Shown: positions 1-7,584, counted from the stretch's first letter. The stretch: DNA of 11,849 bases from CAG-791 sp963605745 (GCA_963605745.1 CAVCWT010000056.1:1-11849), one strand, 5' to 3'. The notes: a model not told the origin generated them from the letters alone. Translations and numbers: made by a program.

Positions 1-296
1 GGAGAAGGCAGTGCAGCTGCCTTCGAGTGTCGGCCTCATGGCCAGCCACATCGAGATTTTTCGAATGCAAGGAGAAAGCCGCGTAGGCGGTTTCCCCTGC
101 AGCACGGAGTGAGCGAAGCCACTCCAAGGTAGGAGAAAATGCGAGGAGAAATCTGCGTATGCAGTTTCTCCGAAGCCAGGAGTGTATTGCCGACTGTGTC
201 GGCAATCACTCCAAACAAGGAGAAAATGCCATAAGGCATTTTCGAGTTGTGCCATAAGGCATTTTCGAGTACCAAAATCGAGATGCGGGTGCTAAA
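1..296. repeat. Cluster of palindromic hairpin repeat units
   Basis: This gene-free stretch is almost entirely short inverted repeats. Stems seen: 4-11/17-24 (GAAGGCAG/CTGCCTTC); 32-35/40-43 (GGCC/GGCC); 71-82/87-97 (GGAGAAA..CCGC/GCGG-TTTCCCC, imperfect); 106-111/120-125 (GGAGTG/CACTCC); 145-156/161-171 (GGAGAAA-t-CTGC/GCAG-TTTCTCC); 179-194/198-212 (GGAGTG-t-ATTGCCGAC/GTCGGCAAT-CACTCC); and 222-230/235-243 (GAAAATGCC/GGCATTTTC). TGCCATAAGGCATTTTCGAG occurs twice, at 227-246 and 250-269. Two classes of outer arm alternate (GGAGAAA and GGAGTG), while the inner stems differ in sequence but stay complementary. An orphan left arm at 131-142 suggests that one unit inserted into another. I see no plausible gene. 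The function is unknown; candidates are a REP/MITE-like intergenic repeat family or structured 3' UTR elements. Confidence 0.85.
265..296 (+). repeat. CGAG-ACCAAAA-GGTGCTAAA repeat element, copy 1
   Basis: This element runs from TCGAGTACCAAAA to GGTGCTAAA (288-296) and directly follows the hairpin cluster. It matches a second copy at 4770-4804 in arrangement and sequence: (C)ATTT(T)CGAG, then a (T/C)ACCAAAA segment, then GAGATG, then GGTGCTAAA. Its ends are partly complementary (TACC/GGTG), so it may fold weakly. The function is unknown. Confidence 0.6.
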
Positions 297-340
297 TAGT
301 TACAGAATATGTAGTTCACCCCATGGAATAATAAGCGTAG

Positions 341-377
341 AAGAGCCCGCAAAAAAAATGTGCGGGCTCTTTTGTTT
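341..377 (+). terminator. Rho-independent terminator
   Basis: An 11-bp perfect stem (AAGAGCCCGCA at 341-351, TGCGGGCTCTT at 361-371) has a 9-nt A-rich loop and runs into TTTGTTT at 371-377. The U-tract lies on the plus strand, so it should end a rightward transcript that enters from left of the window. Read leftward, the stem is followed by CTACGC rather than a T-run, so it would be a weak terminator at best for the leftward glycosyltransferase gene. Confidence 0.85.
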
Positions 378-474
378 ACGATGGGCCAAGCCTATATATT
401 TGTTTGCATAGATGTATGTGCAGCCGCTGCTCGGTTTTTACAGTGTAATATACAGCGTAATCGATGGATCTGTT

Positions 475-2523
475 TCACTTCTTTAGAACCACCACGAATC
501 GGTCCTCAAAGGTCGTGATCTCGTAATCTTCGTGATCCGGATTCATCCTTTCGGCCTCGGCCTTTGTCAGAACGAAGACATCATTCTGATACTGTGCATC
601 GGTGAGAGAGGAGAGCTCCTTGTTGCTGACAGGGAGGCCGAATACGAAATGGCCAAAGGAGGAGGCAACCCGGAATTCCGCCTCCGGATCCTTATAAATA
701 ACGGTATCCCGGAACTCCTGCGGATCATAGCAGGTGTAATAGAGCGTCAGCATAAAAGGAGATGCTACAAGGTCATAGGTAGAGTAGACGGTGCAGTCTT
801 GCGAGGAGGCTGAGCCGTCTTTTTCATTGGCCTTCTCGTTGGCATAGATCATGGCATCGCCGTAGCCCGGCATGAAATCCGTTGCGGCAATCTCATTGTA
901 GGTTCCGCCGTAATAATCCTTTGCAAAGGAGGCAAACCCTACCAGCAGAATGAGAAGGGAGATGGCTGCCACGGTGTGTCCTGCAGATCTGCGGCGCTTT
1001 GCAGGAGCAGACATTTGGTTTCCCTCACCGGCAATGACTGCAACAGGAGCAAGGCTTCTTCCTGCAGTCCACATCCAGCGAAGTCCCTTTACGAACCAGT
1101 AAACGAGCGGCAGGAACAGGAGAACCTCGCGGTTAATATCCTGCTGGATGAACAAGGAGAAGATCAGTGCCGCCAAAAGTGCTGCCAGGAAAATGTTATC
1201 TGCAATGGCTGCGATGCTGACAAAAGGGTGATCCGCCGTGGCTGCATCGGCTGCGTTTTTGCAGGTATCGTGATTGCAGCGGGTCCTCCCAAAGAGAACC
1301 CCGGCCAGCGTAACCGGCCAGGTAAAAAGGTACAAGGTCCAGTAGCCCGGCATGGCATTCCAGGAAACCTCCCCATCAAGCCCCACCGTGAGCGTCCGGA
1401 CAAGATCCTTCAGATTATTCCATAAAGCACCGGGCAGCGAGGAATCCAGACTCACAAAAACCGAACTGAAATGACTGGAGGTGAATTTCGGGAACGAAAT
1501 CCAGCTGGCCGCAATCTCCGGCAGATTCAGGAAATTGACACCGTAAAAGATCGCAAGAGGCACACAGGTCACAAGGAAAACAACAAAACACAGCACCAGC
1601 TGCGAGAAGGACAGGAGCTTTTGGCGCAGCAGGAAGATGCAGGAAAACAAAATGGTCAGCGGGATTACAATGTTGGCAGAGCCATAGGAGTACAGACAAA
1701 CGCCAAAGGCAAACGCTGCCAGAAGGTAGCGCATGGTCTGAGGGATCTGTTTTTTTCGATTCGTTTTAGCGGAATGGTTATTCGAGCTTTCGACAGAGTT
1801 GCCTTGTTCGCATTTCTTTAAATTAGGAACGGCATTTTTAGCTGGATCTTCGATACCTGCGGAAGCTGCCCATACCATGAGGCAGATCGCAAGGAGCTGC
1901 CAGAACGGCATGGTATTCGAATCCAGACTCCATCTTGAGAGAATAATATGCCAGGGCATGACTGACAAAGACAGTAAACCAACCAGAGCAGTTCTGTCTC
2001 CAAAAGCCTTCCGCAGAAGCAGGAAAAATAACAGTAGCGTCAAGGTCCCCAGAAAAGCCGGAATGATGCGGATCGACCAGACACCGGGGCCAAAAAGCTT
2101 TGTGGTAATCACATTCAGATAAATCATCAAAGGACTGCCGCCGCCGGAGCCCCAGGTGATGGGATAAACCGGCCAGTGGTAACCGTTCCGGTCCATTCCG
2201 GTCGTAGCAAGACAAAATGCCTCATAACCAATCGATGCCTCATCCTGCTGCAGACCGCTTGGGAGTCCTGTCAGATTCCACATCCGAAGAAACGCCCCGA
2301 AAATCAATAATGCAGCCGCGGCAAACATTGTTTTCCTGCTTAGTTTACTGTTACTGCTGTGAGAAGAACCCATCCTATCCTGATGAGAGGAAACCGCAGC
2401 GGCAGAGAATGTAGAAGAAAGCATATTGCGATTCCGAGAACGCAAGCGAGAAAAAAACGTGCCAAAAACCAATGCCAGCTCGGCAACCGTTGCGATGATG
2501 TTGTAATAATCAATAATGCGCAT
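475..2523 (-). CDS. GT39-like (dolichyl-phosphate-mannose-type) membrane glycosyltransferase
   Basis: The 682-residue protein is a polytopic membrane protein of the GT-C fold, resembling the GT39/PMT and ArnT-like families, which move a sugar from a lipid-phosphate carrier to an acceptor on the outer face of the membrane. Residues about 65-85 form the first clear membrane helix. They are followed by GLQQDEASIGYEA (90-102), which matches the acidic first-loop motif of these families, with D94/E95 the likely catalytic acids. About ten more hydrophobic segments follow, to about residue 537. The last 140 residues are soluble and probably extracytoplasmic. A polar insert at about 222-262 splits the helices. 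The ATG at 2523 has AGGAG about 10 nt upstream. Residues 8-25 are also hydrophobic and are followed by a Ser-rich linker, so a later start at Met34 or Met51 is possible. It is monocistronic here and divergent from der. The substrate and acceptor are unknown. Confidence 0.8.
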   Translation of the reverse strand: MRIIDYYNIIATVAELALVFGTFFSRLRSRNRNMLSSTFSAAAVSSHQDRMGSSHSSNSKLSRKTMFAAAALLIFGAFLRMWNLTGLPSGLQQDEASIGYEAFCLATTGMDRNGYHWPVYPITWGSGGGSPLMIYLNVITTKLFGPGVWSIRIIPAFLGTLTLLLFFLLLRKAFGDRTALVGLLSLSVMPWHIILSRWSLDSNTMPFWQLLAICLMVWAASAGIEDPAKNAVPNLKKCEQGNSVESSNNHSAKTNRKKQIPQTMRYLLAAFAFGVCLYSYGSANIVIPLTILFSCIFLLRQKLLSFSQLVLCFVVFLVTCVPLAIFYGVNFLNLPEIAASWISFPKFTSSHFSSVFVSLDSSLPGALWNNLKDLVRTLTVGLDGEVSWNAMPGYWTLYLFTWPVTLAGVLFGRTRCNHDTCKNAADAATADHPFVSIAAIADNIFLAALLAALIFSLFIQQDINREVLLFLPLVYWFVKGLRWMWTAGRSLAPVAVIAGEGNQMSAPAKRRRSAGHTVAAISLLILLVGFASFAKDYYGGTYNEIAATDFMPGYGDAMIYANEKANEKDGSASSQDCTVYSTYDLVASPFMLTLYYTCYDPQEFRDTVIYKDPEAEFRVASSFGHFVFGLPVSNKELSSLTDAQYQNDVFVLTKAEAERMNPDHEDYEITTFEDRFVVVLKK

Positions 2524-2739
2524 AAGTAAGTGACTCCTGATACAGGTCTTGAGTGATTCATGAAGCGGACATCTCCGCCAGGACCCTGCCTCTGGCAGGC
2601 GGGTGAACTTTGGCTGAGTGTTTCCTTCAGTTACTGTTAGTCTAACACAAAAAGGTATGTTATAATGTCAATTCAGTGGTTTTAACAGGATACAACAGAC
2701 AATTGTTGTTGATCACATACGAAACAGGATATCAAAAAT
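2524..2739. promoter_or_regulatory. Divergent promoter region between the glycosyltransferase gene and der
   Basis: On the plus strand there is an extended -10 TG-t-TATAAT (2658-2666), with only a weak -35 near 2637-2643. On the minus strand a perfect TTGACA occupies 2671-2666, sharing one base with the plus-strand TATAAT. Its -10 would be the weak TGTTAG at 2647-2642 (18-bp spacer). A 13-nt inverted repeat, TGTTAGTCTAACA (2635-2647), covers both the minus -10 and the plus -35 zone. The leftward leader contains two small hairpins (2565-2569/2574-2578 and 2585-2590/2594-2599). Promoter elements are read by eye; the plus -10 is the most convincing. der has only a modest RBS (AGGAT, 2726-2730). 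Confidence 0.6.
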
Positions 2740-4086
2740 ATGTCGAAACGAAAAAACAAACCCATCGTAGCCATCGTTGGCCGTCCGAATGTCGGAAAGT
2801 CCACGCTGTTCAATGCCATTGCGGGAGAGCGTATTTCGATTGTCGAGGATACGCCGGGCGTGACCAGAGACCGGATCTATGCGGATGCAACCTGGCTGAA
2901 TTACAGCTTTACTATGATTGACACCGGCGGAATCGAGCCGGAGTCGGATGACGTTATTTTGTCTCAGATGCGAGAGCAGGCACAGATTGCCATCGATATG
3001 GCAGATGTCATTCTCTTTATCGTGGACATTCAGTCCGGCGTGCAGGATGCAGATTCCAAGGTGGCCGATATGTTGCGCAGATCCAGGAAGCCGGTCATTC
3101 TGACAGTGAATAAGGTAGACAAGCCGACCAAGATGCAGGCCGACGTGTACGAGTTCTATAACCTCGGCATTGGTGATCCGGTTCCGGTCTCTGCCGCAGG
3201 CAAGACGGGCATCGGCGACCTTTTAGAGGAGGTTGTCCGTCATTTCCCGGAAGGCTCGGATGAAATCGAGGAGGATGATACGGTCCGCGTTGCCATCATC
3301 GGCAAGCCGAACGTTGGAAAGTCCTCAATTGTAAACCGCCTGATCGGCGAGAACCGCGTGATCGTATCGGATGTGGCCGGTACCACTCGTGATGCCATTG
3401 ATACCAGAGTGCGTCATAAGGGCAAGGACTATATCTTTATTGATACGGCGGGACTGCGCCGCAAGAATAAGGTATCCGAGGAGCTCGAGCATTACATGAT
3501 CCTGCGGGCCGTGGCAGCGGTAGAACGTGCAGACATTGCGCTTTTGGTCATTTCCGCCGAGGACGGCGTGACCGAGCAGGATGCCAAGATCGCCGGAATC
3601 GCGCATGACAGAGGCAAGGCCGTCATCATCGCCGTCAACAAGTGGGATGCCCTCAAAAAGGACAACTCCACAATGAAGAACTTTACCAACCGGATTCGGC
3701 AGACGCTTTCCTTTATGCCGTATGCGGAGATCCTGTTCATCTCGGCCAAGACCGGCCAGCGTATGAACACGTTGTATGATGAGGTTGACATGGTCGCAGA
3801 CAGCCAGAACCTTCGGATTCAGACCGGTGTTCTGAACGAGATTCTGACCGAGGCTGCCGTTATGCAGCAGCCGCCGTCTGATAAGGGCAAAATGCTGAAA
3901 ATTTATTATGCAACACAGGCCGGGGTAAAGCCGCCGACCTTTGTTCTGTTCGTGAATTATAAATATCTGATGCATTTCTCCTATCTGCGTTATCTGGAGA
4001 ATCAGATTCGTTCGACCTTTGGCTTTGTGGGCACTCCGATCAAGTTCATCATTCGTGAGCGCAGTGAGGACGGCAAGAACAAATGA
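2740..4086 (+). CDS. der: Ribosome biogenesis GTPase Der (EngA)
   Basis: Der is an essential GTPase with two tandem G domains that acts in late assembly of the 50S ribosomal subunit. Both G domains are intact in this 448-residue protein. The first has GRPNVGKS (14-21), DTGG (61-64) and NKVD (124-127). The second has GKPNVGKS (188-195), DTAG (235-238) and NKWD (300-303). A C-terminal KH-like domain follows (about 355-440). The length fits the family. The ATG at 2740 starts four codons before the usual basic lead-in (KRKNKPIVAIVGRPNVGKS). The stop codon overlaps the plsY start by four bases (ATGA), so the two are likely co-translated. The der-plsY-gpsA order is common in Clostridia. Confidence 0.97.
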   Translation: MSKRKNKPIVAIVGRPNVGKSTLFNAIAGERISIVEDTPGVTRDRIYADATWLNYSFTMIDTGGIEPESDDVILSQMREQAQIAIDMADVILFIVDIQSGVQDADSKVADMLRRSRKPVILTVNKVDKPTKMQADVYEFYNLGIGDPVPVSAAGKTGIGDLLEEVVRHFPEGSDEIEEDDTVRVAIIGKPNVGKSSIVNRLIGENRVIVSDVAGTTRDAIDTRVRHKGKDYIFIDTAGLRRKNKVSEELEHYMILRAVAAVERADIALLVISAEDGVTEQDAKIAGIAHDRGKAVIIAVNKWDALKKDNSTMKNFTNRIRQTLSFMPYAEILFISAKTGQRMNTLYDEVDMVADSQNLRIQTGVLNEILTEAAVMQQPPSDKGKMLKIYYATQAGVKPPTFVLFVNYKYLMHFSYLRYLENQIRSTFGFVGTPIKFIIRERSEDGKNK

Positions 4087-4742
4087 GTATCGGATTGAGG
4101 ATTATCTGTCTGGTGATAGGATATTGCTTTGGCTGCATTCAATGGGCCTTTCTGATCGGTAAGAGCCGGGGAATTGATATCCGCAATTACGGGAGCGGCA
4201 ATTCCGGCACGACGAATGCAATGCGTGTGATGGGCAAAAATACGGGTCTGGTCGTGTTTTTCCTCGACCTTGGGAAGGGCCTCGCCTGCCTTTTGCTGGT
4301 GCAGGCATTGTTTAGCGGCAGCCATCCGGACATGATTTATCTGCTGAAGATGTGGGCGTTTGCCGGTGTTGTTCTGGGACATGATTATCCATTTTATATG
4401 GGATTTCGCGGAGGCAAGGGCGTTGCCGTGATGGCGGGCTTTGCCTTTGGATATTACCTTGGGATTCTGCCTTTTGCGCTGGCGGCGTTTTTTATTCCCT
4501 TCCTTTTGACACACTATGTGTCTTTGGGGTCCTTGTGTGTCTACGGAGTCTGCTTTCTGGCCGTTGTGCTGGAAGGAGCGCTTGGTTGGTACCATGCAGG
4601 AGGAACGGCGGCACTGACGGAGATTTCGGTGATCATGGGGTGTCTTACTGTGATGGCCTTTTATCGCCACCGGGCGAATATTGCAAGACTGCGGACAGGG
4701 AGTGAGAGCAAGACGTATCTGTTTAAGAAAAAACAGCAGTAA
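4083..4742 (+). CDS. plsY: Acyl-phosphate:glycerol-3-phosphate acyltransferase PlsY
   Basis: PlsY is the integral membrane enzyme that transfers an acyl group from acyl-phosphate to glycerol-3-phosphate, giving lysophosphatidic acid, the first committed step of phospholipid synthesis. The three family motifs are present: GSGNSGTTN (37-45), FRGGKG (108-113) and RHRANIARL (195-203). They sit between hydrophobic helices at about 5-25, 53-75, 89-100, 115-140 and 145-190. The protein is 219 residues, slightly long because of a basic, Gln/Lys-rich tail after the third motif. Its ATG overlaps the der stop (ATGA). The RBS is modest (GAGGACGG about 10 nt upstream), consistent with translational coupling. 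The substrate supplier gpsA lies just downstream. Confidence 0.95.
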   Translation: MSIGLRIICLVIGYCFGCIQWAFLIGKSRGIDIRNYGSGNSGTTNAMRVMGKNTGLVVFFLDLGKGLACLLLVQALFSGSHPDMIYLLKMWAFAGVVLGHDYPFYMGFRGGKGVAVMAGFAFGYYLGILPFALAAFFIPFLLTHYVSLGSLCVYGVCFLAVVLEGALGWYHAGGTAALTEISVIMGCLTVMAFYRHRANIARLRTGSESKTYLFKKKQQ

Positions 4743-4873
4743 TTGGTTTGCCGCTACAAAGTGTGCGAAGCCATTTCGAGCACCAAAACAGAGATGGTGC
4801 TAAACATTTATGATTGCATTTTTGGAATAGCAGTCCGCAATCAGAAGCGGCAAAAAGGAGGAACTGATCGCAT
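4743..4873. repeat. plsY-gpsA spacer with repeat element copy 2
   Basis: This 131-bp gap holds a second copy (4770-4804) of the element at 265-296. Here its ends form a clean stem, AGCACC (4779-4784) with GGTGCT (4796-4801), around an 11-nt A-rich loop, and it ends in GGTGCTAAA. It is bracketed by a perfect 9-nt inverted repeat, TTTGCCGCT (4747-4755) and AGCGGCAAA (4846-4854), which could close a larger structure just ahead of the gpsA ribosome binding site. There is no T-run after the hairpin, so I do not call a terminator. A TATGAT (4809-4814) has no matching -35. Confidence 0.6.
4856..4861 (+). promoter_or_regulatory. gpsA ribosome binding site
   Basis: AGGAGG lies 12 nt before the gpsA ATG. 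It is a full-strength Shine-Dalgarno with slightly long spacing, and it overlaps no upstream gene. It fixes the gpsA start and suggests independent translation initiation. Confidence 0.8.
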
Positions 4874-5884
4874 ATGGCTAAAATCGGAATGCTGGGTGCC
4901 GGCAGCTGGGGGACCGCACTGACCTATGAGCTGGCGACCAAGGGACACGAGCTGACAGTGTGGTCGATTTCACAAGAGGAAGTGGATCTTTTGAACCTGG
5001 AACATGAGCAGAAAGTCAAGCTCCCGGGAGTTAAGCTCCCCGCGGAGGTTCAGGCAACCACCGATCTGCAGAAGGCCATTGACGGGATGGATTTACTGGT
5101 TCTGGCAGTTCCGTCCCCGTTTACCCGGAGTACGGCAAGAAGCATGCGTCCTTTTGTGGCCGAGAATCAGCTGATCGTCTCTGTGGCAAAGGGAATTGAA
5201 GAGGATTCCCTGATGACGCTGACGCAGATCATTGAGGAGGAGATCCCGCAGTGCCGCACGGCAGTTCTGTGCGGCCCGACCCATGCAGAGGAGGTCGGAA
5301 AGGGAATGCCGACAGCCATCGTAGCCGGGGCAGCGTCCAGAGAGGATGCCCTGTATGTGCAGGATATCTTTATGAGCGAGGTGTTCCGCGTCTATACGAG
5401 TCCGGATGTTCTGGGAATGCAGGTGGGTGCGGCACTTAAAAATGTGGTTGCACTGGCTGCGGGAATTGCAGACGGCTTAGGCTATGGAGACAATACGAAG
5501 GCAGCACTGATCACTCGAGGCATTGCAGAGATTGCAAGGCTTGGCATGGCGATGGGAGGCCGGATGGAGAGCTTTACCGGCCTGACCGGAATCGGAGATC
5601 TCATTGTCACCTGCGCCTCCATGCATTCGAGAAACCGAAGAGCCGGCATTCTCATTGGCGAGGGCAAAACACCGGAGGAGGCCATGAAGGAAGTGCAGCA
5701 GGTGGTGGAGGGCGTCTTCAGCGCGCGGGCTGCACATCAGCTGGCAGAAAAATATCAGGTGGAAACACCCATCATTGATCAGGTGTGCCTGGTTCTGGAA
5801 GAGAACAAGAATCCAGCGGATGCCGTAAAGGAATTGATGTTACGAGACAAAAAGATCGAGGCAGGAAGCCTCGACTGGAAATAA
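4874..5884 (+). CDS. gpsA: NAD(P)+-dependent glycerol-3-phosphate dehydrogenase
   Basis: GpsA reduces dihydroxyacetone phosphate to sn-glycerol-3-phosphate in the cytosol, making the acyl acceptor for PlsY, which is encoded just upstream. The 336-residue protein has the Rossmann dinucleotide motif GAGSWGTA (8-15), the AKG loop (105-107), CGPTHAEE (133-140) and the catalytic lysine in GAALKNVVA (K189). The substrate and cofactor region GDLIVTC (241-247) is followed by the HSRNRR segment (251-256). The length is normal for the family and the protein looks intact. An AGGAGG precedes the start. The stop is 12 nt from the tyrS start, so gpsA is probably cotranscribed with tyrS. Confidence 0.97.
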   Translation: MAKIGMLGAGSWGTALTYELATKGHELTVWSISQEEVDLLNLEHEQKVKLPGVKLPAEVQATTDLQKAIDGMDLLVLAVPSPFTRSTARSMRPFVAENQLIVSVAKGIEEDSLMTLTQIIEEEIPQCRTAVLCGPTHAEEVGKGMPTAIVAGAASREDALYVQDIFMSEVFRVYTSPDVLGMQVGAALKNVVALAAGIADGLGYGDNTKAALITRGIAEIARLGMAMGGRMESFTGLTGIGDLIVTCASMHSRNRRAGILIGEGKTPEEAMKEVQQVVEGVFSARAAHQLAEKYQVETPIIDQVCLVLEENKNPADAVKELMLRDKKIEAGSLDWK

Positions 5885-5886
5885 TT

Positions 5887-5891
5887 GGAGG
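5887..5891 (+). promoter_or_regulatory. tyrS ribosome binding site that decides the start
   Basis: GGAGG lies 5 nt before the ATG at 5897. An in-frame TTG at 5885 would place this Shine-Dalgarno inside the coding region, so the ATG is the better start. Confidence 0.85.
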
Positions 5892-5896
5892 AAACG

Positions 5897-7144
5897 ATGC
5901 AGACAAATATGACCTTATCCGAAGAACTGAAGGCAAGAGGCCTTCTGGCACAGCTGACCGATGAGAAAGAGATCGCAGATCTTATCAACAACGGCAAGGC
6001 AACCTTTTACATTGGTTTTGACCCCACCGCAGATTCCCTGCATGTCGGACATTTCATGGCTCTTTTACTGATGAAGCGCATGCAGGAACGCGGCAACAAG
6101 CCCATCGCCCTCGTCGGCGGCGGAACGGCCATGATCGGAGACCCCTCCGGCCGCAGCGATATGCGTAAAATGATGACGGTGGAGACCATTGATCACAACT
6201 GTGAGTGTTTTCGCGAGCAGATGAGCCGCTTTATTGAATTCGGACCCGGAAAGGCACAGATGGTAAACAATGCGGACTGGCTGCGGGATCTGAACTTTCT
6301 GGATTTCATGCGGGACATCGGCTCGGAATTCAATGTCAATGAGATGCTCCGTGCACGCTGCTATGTGAACCGCATGGAGAGCGGACTGTCTTTCCTGGAG
6401 TTCTCCTACATGCTGATGCAGAGCTATGACTTTTACCGTCTGTATCAGGACTATGGCTGCCAGATGCAGTTCGGCGGTGATGATCAGTGGTCCAATATGC
6501 TGGGCGGTGCAAACCTCATTCGCAAAAAGCTTCAGAAGGATGCCTATGCGATGACGATCACTCTTCTGCTCAAGCATGACGGAACCAAGATGGGCAAGAC
6601 CGCCGGCGGCGCCGTATGGCTGAATCCGGATAAGACGAGCCCGTATGATTTCTATCAGTACTGGAGAAATGTTGATGACGCAGATGTTCTGAAATTCCTG
6701 CGCATGATGACCTTCCTGCCGCTGGAGCAGATCGATGAGATGGACAAATGGGAAGGGGCGCAGCTCAATGAGGCCAAAAAGATTCTGGCCCACGAGCTGA
6801 CAACCCTGGTTCATGGCGAGGACGAGGCGAAAAAGGCAGAAGCCGGCGCACAGGCTCTGTTCGGCGGTGCCGGAATCGGGGATGGCGCGAACATCCCGGA
6901 GGCAGTCCTTGCAGATGAGGATTTCCAGGAGGACGGAACCATTGATATTCTGGGGATTCTGGTTAAGAGCGGTATTGAAAAGTCTCGCAACAATGCTCGC
7001 ACCTCGGTGCAGCAGGGCGGTGTTACCGTGGATGATGAAAAGGTAACGGACCTTAAAAAGTCCTATACGAAAGGTGATCTGACAGACGGTATTCTGGTTC
7101 GCCGCGGCAAAAAAACCTTCAAGAAGGTGCTGTATAAGGCATGA
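5897..7144 (+). CDS. tyrS: Tyrosyl-tRNA synthetase
   Basis: This class I aminoacyl-tRNA synthetase charges tRNA-Tyr with tyrosine. The 415-residue protein shows the HIGH-type motif HVGH (49-52), the GDPSGRSD stretch (81-88), YMLMQSYDF (171-179), the tyrosine/ATP pocket QFGGDDQW (191-198) and the KMSKS-type loop KMGKT (231-235), as in the TyrS rather than the TyrZ subfamily. An S4 RNA-binding domain fills about residues 345-410. It begins 12 nt after gpsA with a strong GGAGG. Its stop overlaps the start of the next gene by four bases (ATGA). No T-box leader fits in the 12-nt gap, although tyrS in Firmicutes often has one. Confidence 0.97.
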   Translation: MQTNMTLSEELKARGLLAQLTDEKEIADLINNGKATFYIGFDPTADSLHVGHFMALLLMKRMQERGNKPIALVGGGTAMIGDPSGRSDMRKMMTVETIDHNCECFREQMSRFIEFGPGKAQMVNNADWLRDLNFLDFMRDIGSEFNVNEMLRARCYVNRMESGLSFLEFSYMLMQSYDFYRLYQDYGCQMQFGGDDQWSNMLGGANLIRKKLQKDAYAMTITLLLKHDGTKMGKTAGGAVWLNPDKTSPYDFYQYWRNVDDADVLKFLRMMTFLPLEQIDEMDKWEGAQLNEAKKILAHELTTLVHGEDEAKKAEAGAQALFGGAGIGDGANIPEAVLADEDFQEDGTIDILGILVKSGIEKSRNNARTSVQQGGVTVDDEKVTDLKKSYTKGDLTDGILVRRGKKTFKKVLYKA

Positions 7145-7584
7145 AACACTGGAAAGGTATCGTATTTGCGATCGGTATGACAACGCTCGTGACCGGGTGC
7201 GGGAAAAGGGACCAGCAGCTGGAGGCCCTGGCAGCCTACACAGAGGAGATGTCAGCCTTCTGCGATGAAATGGCTCAGGGGCAGGCACAGCTGAATGCCC
7301 TGGACATGAAGGAAGACACCGCTCAGGAGGAGATGTTATCCATCCTTGATGGCATGGCAGAGACAGCAGCGGAGGCCGCAAATGCCGATGTCCCGGAGGG
7401 CTATGAAGAGGCAGGGGAGTTGTGCAAGAGGGCATCTGATTATCTGCAGGAGGCCAAGGGCGAATACCATGCCGCCTTTGATTCGGAATCGGTGGATCAG
7501 ACGGCACTTGATGATGGAAATACGGCCTACCGGTCAGCCGGCAGGAGCATCAGCCTCATGCTGACGGCTTTGGGAAGAGATTGA
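7141..7584 (+). CDS. Small predicted lipoprotein of unknown function
   Basis: This 147-residue protein matches no family I recognise. It starts with a basic n-region (MKHWK), a short hydrophobic stretch and a lipobox LVTGC with the lipidated cysteine at position 20, so it should be exported and anchored to the outer face of the membrane. The mature part is strongly acidic, rich in Ala, Glu and Asp, and looks helical throughout, possibly a four-helix bundle or coiled coil. Two further cysteines lie at 41 and 95. The ATG overlaps the tyrS stop (ATGA), implying translational coupling to tyrS. The stop TGA overlaps an in-frame TTG of the ilvB reading frame. A role in cell-envelope sensing or solute binding cannot be inferred from sequence alone. 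Confidence 0.75.
   Translation: MKHWKGIVFAIGMTTLVTGCGKRDQQLEALAAYTEEMSAFCDEMAQGQAQLNALDMKEDTAQEEMLSILDGMAETAAEAANADVPEGYEEAGELCKRASDYLQEAKGEYHAAFDSESVDQTALDDGNTAYRSAGRSISLMLTALGRD

Noticed and set aside
36..275. 79-codon open frame on the minus strand
   Set aside because: It lies wholly inside the hairpin repeat cluster, has no convincing RBS or domain, and its sequence simply follows the repeats.
1..296. Possible CRISPR array
   Set aside because: Unit lengths and spacing are irregular, repeats are not near-identical, there are no uniform spacers and no cas genes are in the window.
3325..3975. 216-codon open frame on the minus strand opposite der
   Set aside because: The frame is fully antisense to the second G domain of Der and has no motif or RBS support.
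5885..5896. TTG start for tyrS giving four extra residues
   Set aside because: The GGAGG at 5887-5891 would be inside the gene. It is ideally spaced for ATG 5897.
6065..7507. Long (480-codon) open frame on the minus strand opposite tyrS and the lipoprotein gene
   Set aside because: It is antisense to genes with clear domains, crosses the tyrS/lipoprotein gene junction, and its translation is low-complexity at the start with no recognisable motif. It is best explained by the codon bias of the sense strand.
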